Of a stretch of 64,000 nucleotides of DNA, positions 52,625 to 61,755 are shown piece by piece (the stretch's first letter is position 1; every line of letters starts with the position of its first letter). The translations under genes were made by a program, and so were the position numbers. This DNA is from Streptomyces sp. NBC_01314. GTDB lineage: Bacteria > Actinomycetota > Actinomycetes > Streptomycetales > Streptomycetaceae. Location: assembly GCF_041435215.1 (NCBI RefSeq), contig NZ_CP108394.1:6510001-6574000 (forward strand), in the 5' to 3' direction. The notes under the pieces were generated by a model, which saw only the letters and a program-made list of their open reading frames with translations, did no database searches and had not been told where the DNA came from.

Positions 52625-53305
52625 GTGCCCACCCTTGCCATCGTCGGCGCCGGCCCCGGTATGGGCCTGGCCATCGCCCGCACCTTCGGCAGCCGCGGCT
52701 TCGACGTCGCGCTGATCTCCCGCACCAAGGACAAGCTTCGGACGCTGGTCGACCAGCTCGGCCAGGAAGGCATCACGGCCGCCGCGTTCCCCGCCGACGT
52801 GCTGGACCGTGCCTCCCTGACGGATGCCCTGGACACCGTGAAGGCCCGCTTCGGCGGCATCGACGTACTGGAGTACTCACCGGCCCCGCACTCCCCGGTG
52901 CCCGGCCTCACCCTGACCGCCCCCTCGGAGGCCACGGTGGACGATCTGCAGCCGCAGATCGAATACGTCTTCTACGGCGCCGTCGCCGCCACCCGAGCGG
53001 TGCTGCCCGCGATGCGCGAGGCCGGCGCCGGCACCCTGCTGTTCACCACCGGCGGCGGTTCGGTGGATCCCGTTCCCATGCTCGGCAACGTCAACGCCGC
53101 CGGGGCCGCGCTGCGCAACTGGGTCATCAACCTGAACAAGGAGCTGACCGGAAGCGGTGTGCATGCCGCGCACGTGGCGATCAACGTCTGGATCGGCGGG
53201 GGCGGCCCGGAGGGCTTCCCGACCGCCACGTCCGAGGAGATCGCCCCCTTGTACTGGGACCTGCACGAAAACCGCGACCGCTCCGAGGCCGTCTTCAACG
53301 CCTGA
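52625..53305 (+). CDS. Atypical SDR without the canonical catalytic motif
   Basis: A 226-residue Rossmann-fold protein starting at GTG. The cofactor loop reads VGAGPGMGLAIA (TGxxxGIG variant) and ISRTKDKL suggests NADP. NNAG is replaced by EYSPAP, and the usual YxxxK position reads NVNAAGAALRNW, so the catalytic Tyr and Lys are absent. It likely binds cofactor without classical dehydrogenase chemistry. It follows the MDR gene after 27 bp, in the same operon. Confidence 0.8.
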   Translation: MPTLAIVGAGPGMGLAIARTFGSRGFDVALISRTKDKLRTLVDQLGQEGITAAAFPADVLDRASLTDALDTVKARFGGIDVLEYSPAPHSPVPGLTLTAPSEATVDDLQPQIEYVFYGAVAATRAVLPAMREAGAGTLLFTTGGGSVDPVPMLGNVNAAGAALRNWVINLNKELTGSGVHAAHVAINVWIGGGGPEGFPTATSEEIAPLYWDLHENRDRSEAVFNA

Positions 53306-53459
53306 CCGGCGGCCCACCCCGCTCCCGGGGGGAATCCGCCCGCTGCCGGGAGGGCGAGTCCGTCCCGCTCCTGGGAGGGGAAATCCGCCCGCTGCCGGGA
53401 GGGGAAATCCGCTCCCTCCCTGTCCCATGTCCCGTCCCCCTGCATCAAGGAATCCGTAC

Positions 53460-53831
53460 GTGAACGTCTTCTTGTGGACAGTCCAGGCAGTGCTGGCCGC
53501 CATGTTCGCCCTGGCCGGCGTCATGAAGTCCGCCCAGCCCAAGGAGGAGTTGATCGGCCGGCTGCCCTGGGTGGCCGACTTCTCGCAGGCCACCGTCCGC
53601 TTCGTCGGCGTCGTGGAGTTCGCCGCCGCTCTCGGACTGATCCTGCCCGCCGCCACCGGCATAGCCCCCGTGCTGACCCCGCTGGCCGCGACCGGCCTGG
53701 TCGTGGTGATGGTCCTGGCCGCGATCACCCACGCCCGCCGCAAGGAACCCGGCGCGATCGCCTTCAACGCCGTTCTGCTGGTCCTGGCCGCCCTGGTGGC
53801 CTGGGGCCGCTTCGGCCCCTACAGCTTCTGA
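53460..53831 (+). CDS. DoxX family membrane protein
   Basis: A 123-residue protein with four hydrophobic spans (VFLWTVQAVLAAMFALAGVM, VVEFAAALGLILPAATG, LTPLAATGLVVVMVLAA, FNAVLLVLAALVAWG). FALAGVMKS is the DoxX signature. GTG 53460 follows AAGGA. It ends the TetR-controlled operon with the MDR and SDR genes. DoxX proteins are linked to quinone or thiol redox in the membrane. Confidence 0.85.
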   Translation: MNVFLWTVQAVLAAMFALAGVMKSAQPKEELIGRLPWVADFSQATVRFVGVVEFAAALGLILPAATGIAPVLTPLAATGLVVVMVLAAITHARRKEPGAIAFNAVLLVLAALVAWGRFGPYSF

Positions 53832-53900
53832 CCCTCCACCGCGCTCCACCACATCCACCGCATCCACCAACCTCCACCGCATCCACCACCCTCCACCGCA
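53832..53900. repeat. CCACC-rich minisatellite-like repeats
   Basis: A run of near-copies of CTCCACCGCATCCACCA (for example at about 53852-53895) with interleaved CTCCACC and ATCCACC units follows directly after the DoxX stop. It is pyrimidine-rich on the plus strand. No function is evident. Confidence 0.7.
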
Positions 53901-54301
53901 AGGAACCACCCCCGATGCTCCTGGACGAAGGCCAGGAGCATCACCGCCCTGGTCCGCACCATCGTGCAGGCCATGGAGGAAGCCCCACGGCCCAGGCCCT
54001 CCGCGGCATCACATGCGGGCGATGCCACTGTCCTCGGTGAAGGCAGCGAAGGCATCGAAGGCAAGGTGCCCGGGCAGTGTGGCGGGTGGTGAGGCGGTGG
54101 GTGGGGGTAGGTGTCCGGGGTGGTCGGGGCGAGGCGGGGCAGGGTAGGTCGGGGGCGGTGATCGCGGGGATGTCGTTGGGGTGGGCAACAAATCGTTTTT
54201 CTGGGCTCGGGCGTCGGGCCTAGCATGCCGCCGTTGCCTCGGATGTCGTTCGGTATTTCGGACGGGTTCGGATGTGCTCGAACGAGCTGGTGTGAGGGGA
54301 T
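53901..54301. other. Intergenic stretch before the ABC operon
   Basis: No gene is supported in these 401 bp. The stretch 54090-54180 is G-rich (GGTGGTGAGGCGGTGGGTGG). An A/T-rich patch AACAAATCGTTTTTCTGGG at about 54186-54204 is a candidate promoter region for the ABC transporter operon. Confidence 0.45.
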
Positions 54302-55468
54302 GTGACGCCGTTGTCTGCGGTGATCGAGGCGCGCGGACTGTCCAAGGTGTTCCAGACGACCGTACGGCGGCCCGGCTTCGTGGGCGCGCTCACCTCGCTC
54401 GTCAGCCCGCGGCGCGTGGCCAAGGTCGCGGTGCAGGACGTCGAATTCAGTGTGGGCAAGGGGGAGTTACTCGCCCTGCTCGGTCCCAACGGGGCCGGGA
54501 AGTCCACCACCATCAAGATGCTCACCGGCATTCTGACGCCCACCTCCGGCGAGGCACTCGTCGCCGGGGTCGTTCCGCACCGGGACCGGGAGCGCAACGC
54601 CCACAACATCGGAGCCGTGTTCGGGCAGCGGACGCAGTTGTGGTGGGATCTGCCCGCCCGGGAGTCGTTCGAGATCCTGCGGGACATCTACGGGGTGCCC
54701 GAGTCGCAATTCCGGCACCGTATAGAGGAGTTCGACGGGTTGCTCGAACTCTCCGAGTTCTGGGACACCCGTGTCCGGCATCTGTCGCTCGGGCAGCGGG
54801 TGCGCTGCGATCTCGCGGCCTCGCTGCTGCACGACCCGCCCGTCGTCTTCCTGGACGAGCCCACCATCGGCATGGACGTGGTGGTGAAGGAGCAGGTACG
54901 GCGGTTCCTGCGGCACCAGGTCGAGGAGCGCGACCGTACCGTCCTGCTCACCACGCACGACATGACCGAGGTGGAACGGCTCGCCGAACGCGTCGTGCTG
55001 ATCAACCACGGCCGGATCGTCCTCGACGGCTCGCTCCAGGAGATCCGGCGGCGCTTCGGCGGCACCTGGCAGGTCCGGGCCACACTCGCCGACCCGGCCG
55101 ACGTCGAGGCGGTCGAGGAGATCGAGCGCGGTGAGAGGGCGGGAGCGCCGGGAGTCACTGGAGCGACGGGAGTCCCTGCGCCGCTGCCCGGGTTCGCCGG
55201 TATCGGTGTGCTGCGGCGCGAAGGGCCACAGGTCGTGTTCGGGCCGGTCGGCGAGGACGCGCCCAGCGTGCACGAGGCGCTCAAGGTGATCATCGGACGG
55301 TTCCGGGTCGCCGACCTGGCGCTGGAGGAGAACGACCTCGAGGACGTCATGCGCGCGGCCTACCTCAGCGACGTACCACCGATCGACCCACCGGCCCAGG
55401 AGCCGGACACGGCGGCCGCCGCATCCGCATCCGCCCCTGCCTCCGCCTCCGCCTCCCAGGGCGGCTGA
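54302..55468 (+). CDS. ABC-2 exporter ATP-binding protein
   Basis: A 388-residue ATPase. Walker A GPNGAGKST (residues 62-70), signature LSLGQRVRCDLAASLLHD, Walker B VVFLDEP and the H-loop LLTTHD are present. The C-terminus carries a ~100-residue extension ending in Ala/Ser-rich low-complexity sequence. It heads a three-gene operon with two ABC-2-type permeases; the start is GTG. Similar sets export lipophilic or drug-like molecules; the cargo is unknown. Confidence 0.9.
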   Translation: MTPLSAVIEARGLSKVFQTTVRRPGFVGALTSLVSPRRVAKVAVQDVEFSVGKGELLALLGPNGAGKSTTIKMLTGILTPTSGEALVAGVVPHRDRERNAHNIGAVFGQRTQLWWDLPARESFEILRDIYGVPESQFRHRIEEFDGLLELSEFWDTRVRHLSLGQRVRCDLAASLLHDPPVVFLDEPTIGMDVVVKEQVRRFLRHQVEERDRTVLLTTHDMTEVERLAERVVLINHGRIVLDGSLQEIRRRFGGTWQVRATLADPADVEAVEEIERGERAGAPGVTGATGVPAPLPGFAGIGVLRREGPQVVFGPVGEDAPSVHEALKVIIGRFRVADLALEENDLEDVMRAAYLSDVPPIDPPAQEPDTAAAASASAPASASASQGG

Positions 55469-55471
55469 GCC

Positions 55472-56287
55472 ATGGCCGCCGCTTCCGTCCTCTCCCGTGC
55501 ACGCCGCGTCTCCTGGATCACCCCCCGGGGCGAGCTGCTCACCCCGCCCCGGATGACCGCCACCGCCGTACGGCTGTTCGTCCAGGTGTGCCTGGTCGTC
55601 TACCTCTGGCGCGGCCTGTACGCGCACACCGACTCCAGTTCCGGGCTGAACGAGACCCAGGCCGTCGGCTACGCCGTACTCGCCGTGCTCGCGAACCGCA
55701 TCCGCGGCCTCGACCGGCGCGCGGGCCGTGACACGGTGATCCAGCATCTGCACTTCGGGACGATCGTCTACTGGTACCTGCGGCCGATGAAGCCCCAGCG
55801 CTACTACGCGCTGCGCGCCCTCGGCGACCAGCTGTACGGCTTCGGCTGGGTGCTCGCCGGATACGTGCTGTCGCTCGCCGTCGGAATCGTCGCCCCGCCC
55901 GCCTCCGCCTCGGTGGCCGGGGCCTTCGCGCTGAGCATGCTGCTCGGCCAACTGGTCCTGTACTACGTGATGATGCTGGTCGACCTGCTGTGCTTCTGGA
56001 CGCTGCGCAACGAGGCGGCGCTGATGATCCTCGTCTTCGCGCAGAACCTGCTCTCCGGTGTGTACGCCCCGCTCTGGTACTTCCCGGACTGGTTCATCAC
56101 GCTCAGCGCGTTCCTGCCGTTCCAGGCGACCCTCGGTGTGCCGCTCTCCATCTACGTCGGGCGGATCGGCCTCGGCGACGCCGGCGGGCAGATGGCGATC
56201 CAGGCCGTCTGGATCGTGCTGCTCGCGCTGCTCACCCGCCGGCTCTGGGACCGGGCCGGCCGACGCGTCGTGGCCCAGGGAGGATGA
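55472..56287 (+). CDS. ABC-2 family transporter permease (first)
   Basis: A 271-residue integral membrane protein with about six spans (TAVRLFVQVCLVVYLWRG, FGWVLAGYVLSLAVGIVA, LSMLLGQLVLYYVMMLVDLL in part). It resembles the ABC-2 permease 6 family (DUF990-like). It begins 3 bp after the ATPase stop and its TGA lies within the ATGA start of the next permease gene. Confidence 0.85.
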   Translation: MAAASVLSRARRVSWITPRGELLTPPRMTATAVRLFVQVCLVVYLWRGLYAHTDSSSGLNETQAVGYAVLAVLANRIRGLDRRAGRDTVIQHLHFGTIVYWYLRPMKPQRYYALRALGDQLYGFGWVLAGYVLSLAVGIVAPPASASVAGAFALSMLLGQLVLYYVMMLVDLLCFWTLRNEAALMILVFAQNLLSGVYAPLWYFPDWFITLSAFLPFQATLGVPLSIYVGRIGLGDAGGQMAIQAVWIVLLALLTRRLWDRAGRRVVAQGG

Positions 56288-57189
56288 CCATGACGACCGC
56301 ACCGAACCCAGCACCGGCACCAGGATCCGTCCCTGCCCCATCCCCATCCCCACCCGCCACCGAACCGTCCCGTCCGCCGCATGGCACCGCGCACGCCTGG
56401 CGCGTCGTCTGGCGGATCACCAAGCTCAACTTCAAGGCCCGGCTGGAGTACCGGGGCGAGTTCCTGATGGGGGTCGCCGTGGGGGCGATCTGGCAGGTCT
56501 CCATCGTCGTCTTCGCCTCGGTGCTGCTCACCCGGTTCCCCGGACTCGGCGGCTGGTCCAGCTCCGACGTGCTGCTCATCGCCAGCATGCGCATGCTGGC
56601 CCACGGGCTGTACGTGCTGTTCCTCGGCCGCGTCCAGTACATGAACAACCTCGTCCAGGAGGGGATCGTCGAGCCCTGCCTGATCCGCCCGATGCCGGTC
56701 TACCGGCAGATCCAGCTGACCTTCTTCCCGGTCAACGCCATCGGCGACCTGGTCGTCGCGGCCGGTCTGTTCGTCGCCGCCCTGCAGCGCAGCTCCCTCG
56801 ACTGGACGGCGGGCCGGATCGCGTACGTGCTGGCGGGTGTGCTCGGCGGCATGCTGGTCGAGGCGGCGCTCTTCACGGCCCTGGCCGCCGCCGCGTTCCA
56901 CTTCCCCGCCACGTCGTACTGGAGCCAGTGGCTGGAGGAGCTGATGGGGACCTTCGGCAGCTACCCCCTCAGCATCCTCCCGAAGGCCGCGTCCGCCGCG
57001 TTCACCTTCGTCGTACCGCTCGCCTTCATCGCGTACTTCCCGGCCGGGGTACTGACCGGCCACGGCGACGCGATGGGCGTGCCGGAGGCGCTCGCCGTGG
57101 CCTCACCCTTCATCGGCCTCACCGCCTTCGTCCTGTCGCGGCTGCTGTGGAACTGGAGCCTGAGCAAGTACACGGGCGTCAACGGGTAA
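56284..57189 (+). CDS. ABC-2 family transporter permease (second)
   Basis: A 301-residue permease of the same family as its neighbour, with a proline-rich N-terminal tail (residues 5-35) before the first span. FLMGVAVGAIWQVSIVVF and IVEPCLIRPMPVYRQIQ are typical. The start ATG overlaps the preceding stop (ATGA); a second ATG at 56290 is possible. The two permeases probably form a heterodimer. Confidence 0.87.
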   Translation: MTMTTAPNPAPAPGSVPAPSPSPPATEPSRPPHGTAHAWRVVWRITKLNFKARLEYRGEFLMGVAVGAIWQVSIVVFASVLLTRFPGLGGWSSSDVLLIASMRMLAHGLYVLFLGRVQYMNNLVQEGIVEPCLIRPMPVYRQIQLTFFPVNAIGDLVVAAGLFVAALQRSSLDWTAGRIAYVLAGVLGGMLVEAALFTALAAAAFHFPATSYWSQWLEELMGTFGSYPLSILPKAASAAFTFVVPLAFIAYFPAGVLTGHGDAMGVPEALAVASPFIGLTAFVLSRLLWNWSLSKYTGVNG

Positions 57190-57246
57190 GCGGAGAGGGA
57201 GAGTTGGAGGCGCGGTGGCGCCGAAGCCGTACCGGGGTGGCCGGTG

Positions 57247-57993
57247 TCACCTCAGCCGCGTCTCCAACCCGTCCAGCACCCGGTCGAGCCCGTACCGGAA
57301 GCCTTCCTCCCGGGCGGCCCGCGGATCCGCCCCGCGCTGTTCGGCGTAGCCCTCGCGCAGCAGCGGGTAGTCCTGGGCGGCCTTCTCGGCGGCCGGCCAC
57401 AGCCGTTCGACCATGGTCCGCTCGTCCTGACCGCTGCGGGCGAGGACGTTGAGCCAGGCGGCCTCGCTGGTGGCCATGCCGGTGACGTACGCGACGAGCG
57501 TCGAGAGCGCCCGGTCGGTCTCGTCGGCCGGGAACCCGGCGGTGGTCAGCAGCTTCAGCATGGCCTCGGAGATCCGCATCCAGTTCGGGCCGAGGTAGGA
57601 CATGCCCAGCTCGCCGAGCACGGAGGCCAGCCATGGGTGGCGCAGGATCGTGGCGCGCAGGCTGTGGGCGCAACTGGCCATGTCGGCACGCCAGTTCGCC
57701 TGGCCGGAGGCGGCCGGGGCCTCGATCTCGCCGTAGATCTCGTCGACGGCCAGTTCCAGCAGCTCCTCCTTGTTGGCGACATGGCGGTACAGCGAGGTCG
57801 CGCCGGCGCCCAGTCTGCCGCCGAGCTTGCGCATGCTCAGCGCGTCGATGCCCTCCTCGTCGAGCAGCCGCAGCGCCTCGGCCACGATGTGCTCCCGGCT
57901 CAGCGCGGGCTGCTCCCGCCCGGTCCGGGGCCGCGTCCACACGGACTGAAACCCCTCCTGCTGCTGCTTCCTGACCGGCTTCTCGGGTGCCAT
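57247..57993 (-). CDS. TetR family regulator with TetR_C-type ligand domain
   Basis: A 248-residue regulator convergent to the ABC exporter genes. The helix-turn-helix is at ~35-80 (IVAEALRLLDEEGIDALSMR, LGGRLGAGATSLYRHVANKE). The C-terminal domain resembles the TetR/tetracycline-repressor class C-terminus (MSYLGPNWMRISEAML). The ATG at 57993 follows GGAGAG; the frame remains open far upstream through the tandem repeat, but without a ribosome site. It may control the exporter operon or the gene beyond. Confidence 0.88.
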   Translation of the reverse strand: MAPEKPVRKQQQEGFQSVWTRPRTGREQPALSREHIVAEALRLLDEEGIDALSMRKLGGRLGAGATSLYRHVANKEELLELAVDEIYGEIEAPAASGQANWRADMASCAHSLRATILRHPWLASVLGELGMSYLGPNWMRISEAMLKLLTTAGFPADETDRALSTLVAYVTGMATSEAAWLNVLARSGQDERTMVERLWPAAEKAAQDYPLLREGYAEQRGADPRAAREEGFRYGLDRVLDGLETRLR

Positions 57994-58059
57994 GGGGGAG
58001 TCTCTCCTCTGCCTGCGTACGGCTGACGCGCCCAGCGTACGGTGTTCGCATCGCAGGCC

Positions 58060-58342
58060 GGGCCACGCGCTTCCGGTCGGGGCCACGCGCTTCCGGTTGG
58101 GCCACGTGCTTCGGGTCGGGCCGCGCGCTTCGGGTTGGGCCCGCGTGCTTCCGTGGGGTCTACGCGCGCTTCCGGTTGGGCCGCATGCTTCCGTCGGGTC
58201 CACGCCCGCTTCCGTCGGGCTCACGGTCGCTTTCGGTCGACTCGCAATCGCTTGGGCCCGGCTCGCCAGGTCGCGTCGGCCCCGACTCACCAGGACGCTT
58301 CCGGCCCGGCTCACCAGCCCGCTTCCGGTCGGGCCCCGCTCA
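58060..58342. repeat. Degenerate ~18-bp GC-rich tandem repeat array
   Basis: About 12-15 imperfect copies of a unit like GGGCCACGCGCTTCCGGTC run from 58060 to 58342, between the TetR and IclR genes. Copies at the left end match closely (for example at 58060-58135) and drift to the right. It fills nearly the whole gap between the TetR start and the IclR stop, so it includes the TetR promoter region. Confidence 0.8.
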
Positions 58343-60088
58343 GACTTCCGGCACCCGGCGGAACATCCCCCCCACCGCCAGCTCCCCCTCGATCCGCCCC
58401 ACCGCGTCCCGCAGTTCGGGCAGCACCTCCGCCACGCATTCCTCGACCGACCGCCGGCTGCTGTGCATGGCGACATTCACGGCGGCCACGACCCGCCCGC
58501 CCCGCTCCCGCACCGGCACGGCGATGGACCGCAGGCCCTCCTCCAACTCCCCGTCGACGAGGGCGTACCCGGCACTCCGCACGCGCTCCAGGACGGCCAG
58601 CAGTTCCCGCCGGTCGGTGACCGTGTGCGGGGTCAGCCGGACGAGACGCTCCGGGAGGGAGACCTCCGGGAGCAGGTCGGCGAGCATGACGCGGCCGAGC
58701 GAGGTCGGGTACGCCGGCAGTCGCGTGCCGAGGGTGATGTTGACGCTCATGATGCGGCTCGTGGCGACCCGAGCCGTGTACTGCACCTCGTCCCCGCCCC
58801 CGGTGAGGATCGCGAGAGAGGCCGAGTCGTGGACCCGCGCGGATAGTTCGGCCAGATGCGGCGCGGCGATCCGGGGGAGGGGCAGCATCGACAGGGGCGG
58901 GAAGCCCAGGCCCAGCACCCGGGGCGTGAGGCGGAAGACACGGTCGTACGACTCGACGTACCCGAGGTGTTCGAGGGTGATCAGCGCGCGCCGGGCTGTC
59001 GCCCGAGCGAGCCCGGTGGCCTGGGAGACCTCGGTGAGGGTCAGCTCGGCCCGCCCCTCGCCGAACGAGGTGATGACGGTGAGCCCCCGGGCGAGCGACT
59101 CGATGAACTCCCGGCCCAGTTCCTGCTTGGACGCGCCGGTCCAGGCGGCGAGACCGGAGGGAGGCCCGACCCGACCGGACGGGTCCGAGAGGCCAGAGAA
59201 GCCAGAACGACCCGAGGGGCCGGAACGACCCGAGGGGCCGGAGGGGCGGTCCCGTGCCGCGGCGGCCGGCGCCGCGGGCTCCCGCAGCTCCCGTTCCATC
59301 GCCGCCACGGCCACCCGCAGCCGCGGCAGCAGCACCGAACGCAAGGACTCCGCCGTGTGCCGGCTCGTATGGCTGACGACGTTCGCCACACACGCGACCC
59401 GCCCCGTACGCGGATCCCGCACGGGTACGGACACCGCCACCAGCCCCGGTTCGATCAACTGGTCGTCCAACGCCCACCCTTGGGCGCCCGCCCGAGCCGT
59501 ACGGTCCTCGAAGTCGTCGTACGCGCCGCTGCGCGGAGGCACCGCCGGGAAGCCGTGGCCCTCCGGGTCGGCCGCGCGGCGGGCCCGCCACCGGGCCCAG
59601 TCCGCCGGCTCCCACTCGGTGGCGAACAGCGGGCCGGGTGCGGTGCGTTCGGCGGGGAGGAGGTCGCCGATGCGGAAGCTGAGGGACATCGCGCGTCGGC
59701 GGGTCGCCTGGTGGATGAAGCGGACGCCGTCCCGGTCGCGGACCGCCAGGGACACCGACTCGTCCAACTCGTCGGCGAGGGCGTCCGCGTGGGCGTCGAG
59801 GAGACGCGGGAGACGGATGGCGGCCAGATAGGCGTTGCCCAGCTCCATCAGACGGGGGGCGAGGATCGCGTCGCGGCCGTCCAGCCGTACGTAGCCCATG
59901 CGGGCCAGCGTCGCCGTGATCCGGTCGACCGTGGAGCGTGCGAGCCCGGTGGCCCGCTCCAGCCCGCTCGGACTCAGCGTCCCGTCCGCCTCCGTGAGCC
60001 GGCGCAGCACGGTGATCCCCCGCATCAGGGGTGCGACGGCTTCGGCGGGCGCGGGAGCGGAGGCCGCGCCGGTGACGTTCGGGAGCAT
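58340..60088 (-). CDS. Tandem-domain IclR family regulator
   Basis: A 582-residue protein holding two complete IclR regulators in one chain. The first has its winged helix at ~22-75 (ERATGLARSTVDRITATLAR) and effector domain to ~270. A linker of PSGPSGRSGPSGRSG-like repeats lies at about 280-305. The second has a winged helix at ~325-385 (EVSQATGLARATARRALITL) and an effector domain to ~570. Double-IclR proteins of this kind are known from protocatechuate-type aromatic catabolism in Streptomyces, but no such genes lie here. The effector is unknown. Confidence 0.88.
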   Translation of the reverse strand: MLPNVTGAASAPAPAEAVAPLMRGITVLRRLTEADGTLSPSGLERATGLARSTVDRITATLARMGYVRLDGRDAILAPRLMELGNAYLAAIRLPRLLDAHADALADELDESVSLAVRDRDGVRFIHQATRRRAMSLSFRIGDLLPAERTAPGPLFATEWEPADWARWRARRAADPEGHGFPAVPPRSGAYDDFEDRTARAGAQGWALDDQLIEPGLVAVSVPVRDPRTGRVACVANVVSHTSRHTAESLRSVLLPRLRVAVAAMERELREPAAPAAAARDRPSGPSGRSGPSGRSGFSGLSDPSGRVGPPSGLAAWTGASKQELGREFIESLARGLTVITSFGEGRAELTLTEVSQATGLARATARRALITLEHLGYVESYDRVFRLTPRVLGLGFPPLSMLPLPRIAAPHLAELSARVHDSASLAILTGGGDEVQYTARVATSRIMSVNITLGTRLPAYPTSLGRVMLADLLPEVSLPERLVRLTPHTVTDRRELLAVLERVRSAGYALVDGELEEGLRSIAVPVRERGGRVVAAVNVAMHSSRRSVEECVAEVLPELRDAVGRIEGELAVGGMFRRVPEV

Positions 60089-60162
60089 GGGTTCACGTTA
60101 ATGCTGCGCAGCTGGGCCGGGTGCCTCGGAGCTCGGGGGTGCCTGCGCCTGCGCCGTCACCA

Positions 60163-61464
60163 TCACCGTCGACTCACCACCACCCGATGGTTCCCCCCGA
60201 CATCCACCCCCGCCACGGCGATCTCCACCCCCCTCCGCACGTCCTTGAAGGTCTCGCCCGGGACGAGCGGCGCGTCGGACAGCTCCGCGTGGACGTTGGG
60301 GCTGCGCGTGCACCCCCCGCTGTCCCGGCGGGAGTCGTGGACCTTGACGGGCCCGTTCCCGGTGTCGACGGTCGCGTCGACACGGTAGACGAGCACCCCC
60401 GGCCGGCACACCGCCGCGTCGTTGCCCGCCCGCGTGCGCAGCTCGGCGACGTACGCCGCACGCGGGCCGAGCGGGACGACGACCAGCTTCGCGCCGCCGG
60501 TGGTGGGGAGCGGGGTCAGCGTGTACTCGGCGGTTCCGACGGCCGCCACACAGCCGACCTGCGTCTTGTCGAGCCACCCGAGCTTCCACTTGTGCCAGCC
60601 CAGCAGATCGTTCTCGACGCCCCAGTCCTCGCTCATGATGTCCCAGTGCCCGACCGCGCCCCCGCCCTCGTGGGTGTAGAGGTCGGGCAGCCCGAAGACA
60701 TGGCCGTTCTCGTGGGGGAGGACCCGGTACCCGGTCTCCGCGTACGAACCGGAGCCGTCGTCCTGGCGGCTGTAGACGAAGGACGCGTTGGCGACCGGAA
60801 CGCCGTCCGCGACCGGTGCCTCCCGGTTGCCGGCGAAGGTCACCGACAGGACGGTGTCGAGCGCGGAGGGGCCCGCGTTCGGGGTGACGAGGACGTTGAT
60901 GAGGTCGTACGACCGGAAGTCCACGAGCGGATCGGCGGCCCGGACCATGTCCTGGACCAGCCGGCGGTAGCCGGGCTCGAAGGGGGCGCCGCGCTCTATG
61001 CCGTACGAGCGGAACGACTTCGGCATCCGCAGCCACTCGGTGAGCGGGGCCTCGGGGCGGTAGTCGATACGGCCGTAACTGCTGGTCCTGAACCACTTCT
61101 GGGTCTGCGGGGCGAACTCCGCGAAGCGGTCCATCGCGCTGCCCTCGCCGGGCGCGTCGGAGAAGTCGATCATCAGGTTGAGGGCGCGGACCGTGCCGGT
61201 GGAGCGGGCGTAGCCGTGCGGGGTCGGGATGCCCTCGGACATCTCTGTGCCGAGCGGGCCGCGGATCATGCAGGGGTCGAGCGCCGAACCGCGGGGCAGG
61301 GCCGTGGCCCCCGGGGCCGTCGTCGTCTCCTTCGCCATGAGGTGCCCGGTGCCGGCGGAGGTGCTGACCGCGAGCGTGAGGGCGGTGACGGAGGCGAGCG
61401 CGACGACACGGCGCGGACGTATCCGGCGCGCAGATATCCCGTCTCTGCGGAACGGCTGCTGCAT
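60163..61464 (-). CDS. Secreted M6-like metalloprotease
   Basis: A 433-residue exported protein. The N-terminus has a basic region (RRDGISARRIRPRR) and a hydrophobic core (VVALASVTALTLAVS) typical of a signal peptide. The zinc site is H251-E-N-G-H255 with D261 (HENGHVFGLPDLY), the extended HExxHxxGxxD pattern of M6/immune-inhibitor-A-like peptidases. GWHKWKLGWLD after it is also typical of the family. ATG 61464 is preceded by GAAGGG. Likely substrate: extracellular protein. Confidence 0.87.
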   Translation of the reverse strand: MQQPFRRDGISARRIRPRRVVALASVTALTLAVSTSAGTGHLMAKETTTAPGATALPRGSALDPCMIRGPLGTEMSEGIPTPHGYARSTGTVRALNLMIDFSDAPGEGSAMDRFAEFAPQTQKWFRTSSYGRIDYRPEAPLTEWLRMPKSFRSYGIERGAPFEPGYRRLVQDMVRAADPLVDFRSYDLINVLVTPNAGPSALDTVLSVTFAGNREAPVADGVPVANASFVYSRQDDGSGSYAETGYRVLPHENGHVFGLPDLYTHEGGGAVGHWDIMSEDWGVENDLLGWHKWKLGWLDKTQVGCVAAVGTAEYTLTPLPTTGGAKLVVVPLGPRAAYVAELRTRAGNDAAVCRPGVLVYRVDATVDTGNGPVKVHDSRRDSGGCTRSPNVHAELSDAPLVPGETFKDVRRGVEIAVAGVDVGGNHRVVVSRR

Positions 61465-61649
61465 GCACGCGCCCTTCGCTCCACGGCAGCCGCCCGGGGA
61501 CGGGGCTGCGCCCTTTCGATCACCCTGGGTCGAGGGGTGCACGGGCGCGCGCTGGAAGGGCCGAACGTGGGCATCGCCGCATGCGCGTCGGCGCGCGCAC
61601 ATCCATGTGGCCCAGGTCACACGAAAAGTCTTCGGTGATGGGAAATAAC

Positions 61650-61666
61650 CGGGGATCCTTTCCCCG
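61650..61666. promoter_or_regulatory. Operator-like inverted repeat 1 (TetR/M6 divergent region)
   Basis: CGGGGA (61650-61655) and TCCCCG (61661-61666) form perfect 6-bp arms around a 5-nt spacer, about 90 bp upstream of the TetR gene. Confidence 0.6.
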
Positions 61667-61689
61667 TTTAGCCATGTGTCCGAACGAAA

Positions 61690-61706
61690 CGGGGACTCCA
61701 TCCCCG
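61690..61706. promoter_or_regulatory. Operator-like inverted repeat 2 (TetR/M6 divergent region)
   Basis: CGGGGA (61690-61695) and TCCCCG (61701-61706) repeat the arms and spacing of site 1, centred 40 bp from it and 50 bp before the TetR start. The pair is the clearest symmetry in the region. Confidence 0.65.
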
Positions 61707-61755
61707 GATAGTCACCGGCCCCCCCACGCCACTGGATCAGGAAGAGGAGTACGCC

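Noticed and set aside
53832..53900. Possible CRISPR array
   Set aside because: Units are 7-17 bp, contiguous and degenerate, with no unique spacers; it is a simple minisatellite.
58060..58342. Possible CRISPR array
   Set aside because: No spacers between units; copies are adjacent and drift gradually.
57247..58476. 409-residue version of the TetR regulator
   Set aside because: The upstream part is only the translation of the GC-rich tandem repeat; GGAGAG and the TetR-length frame start at 57993.
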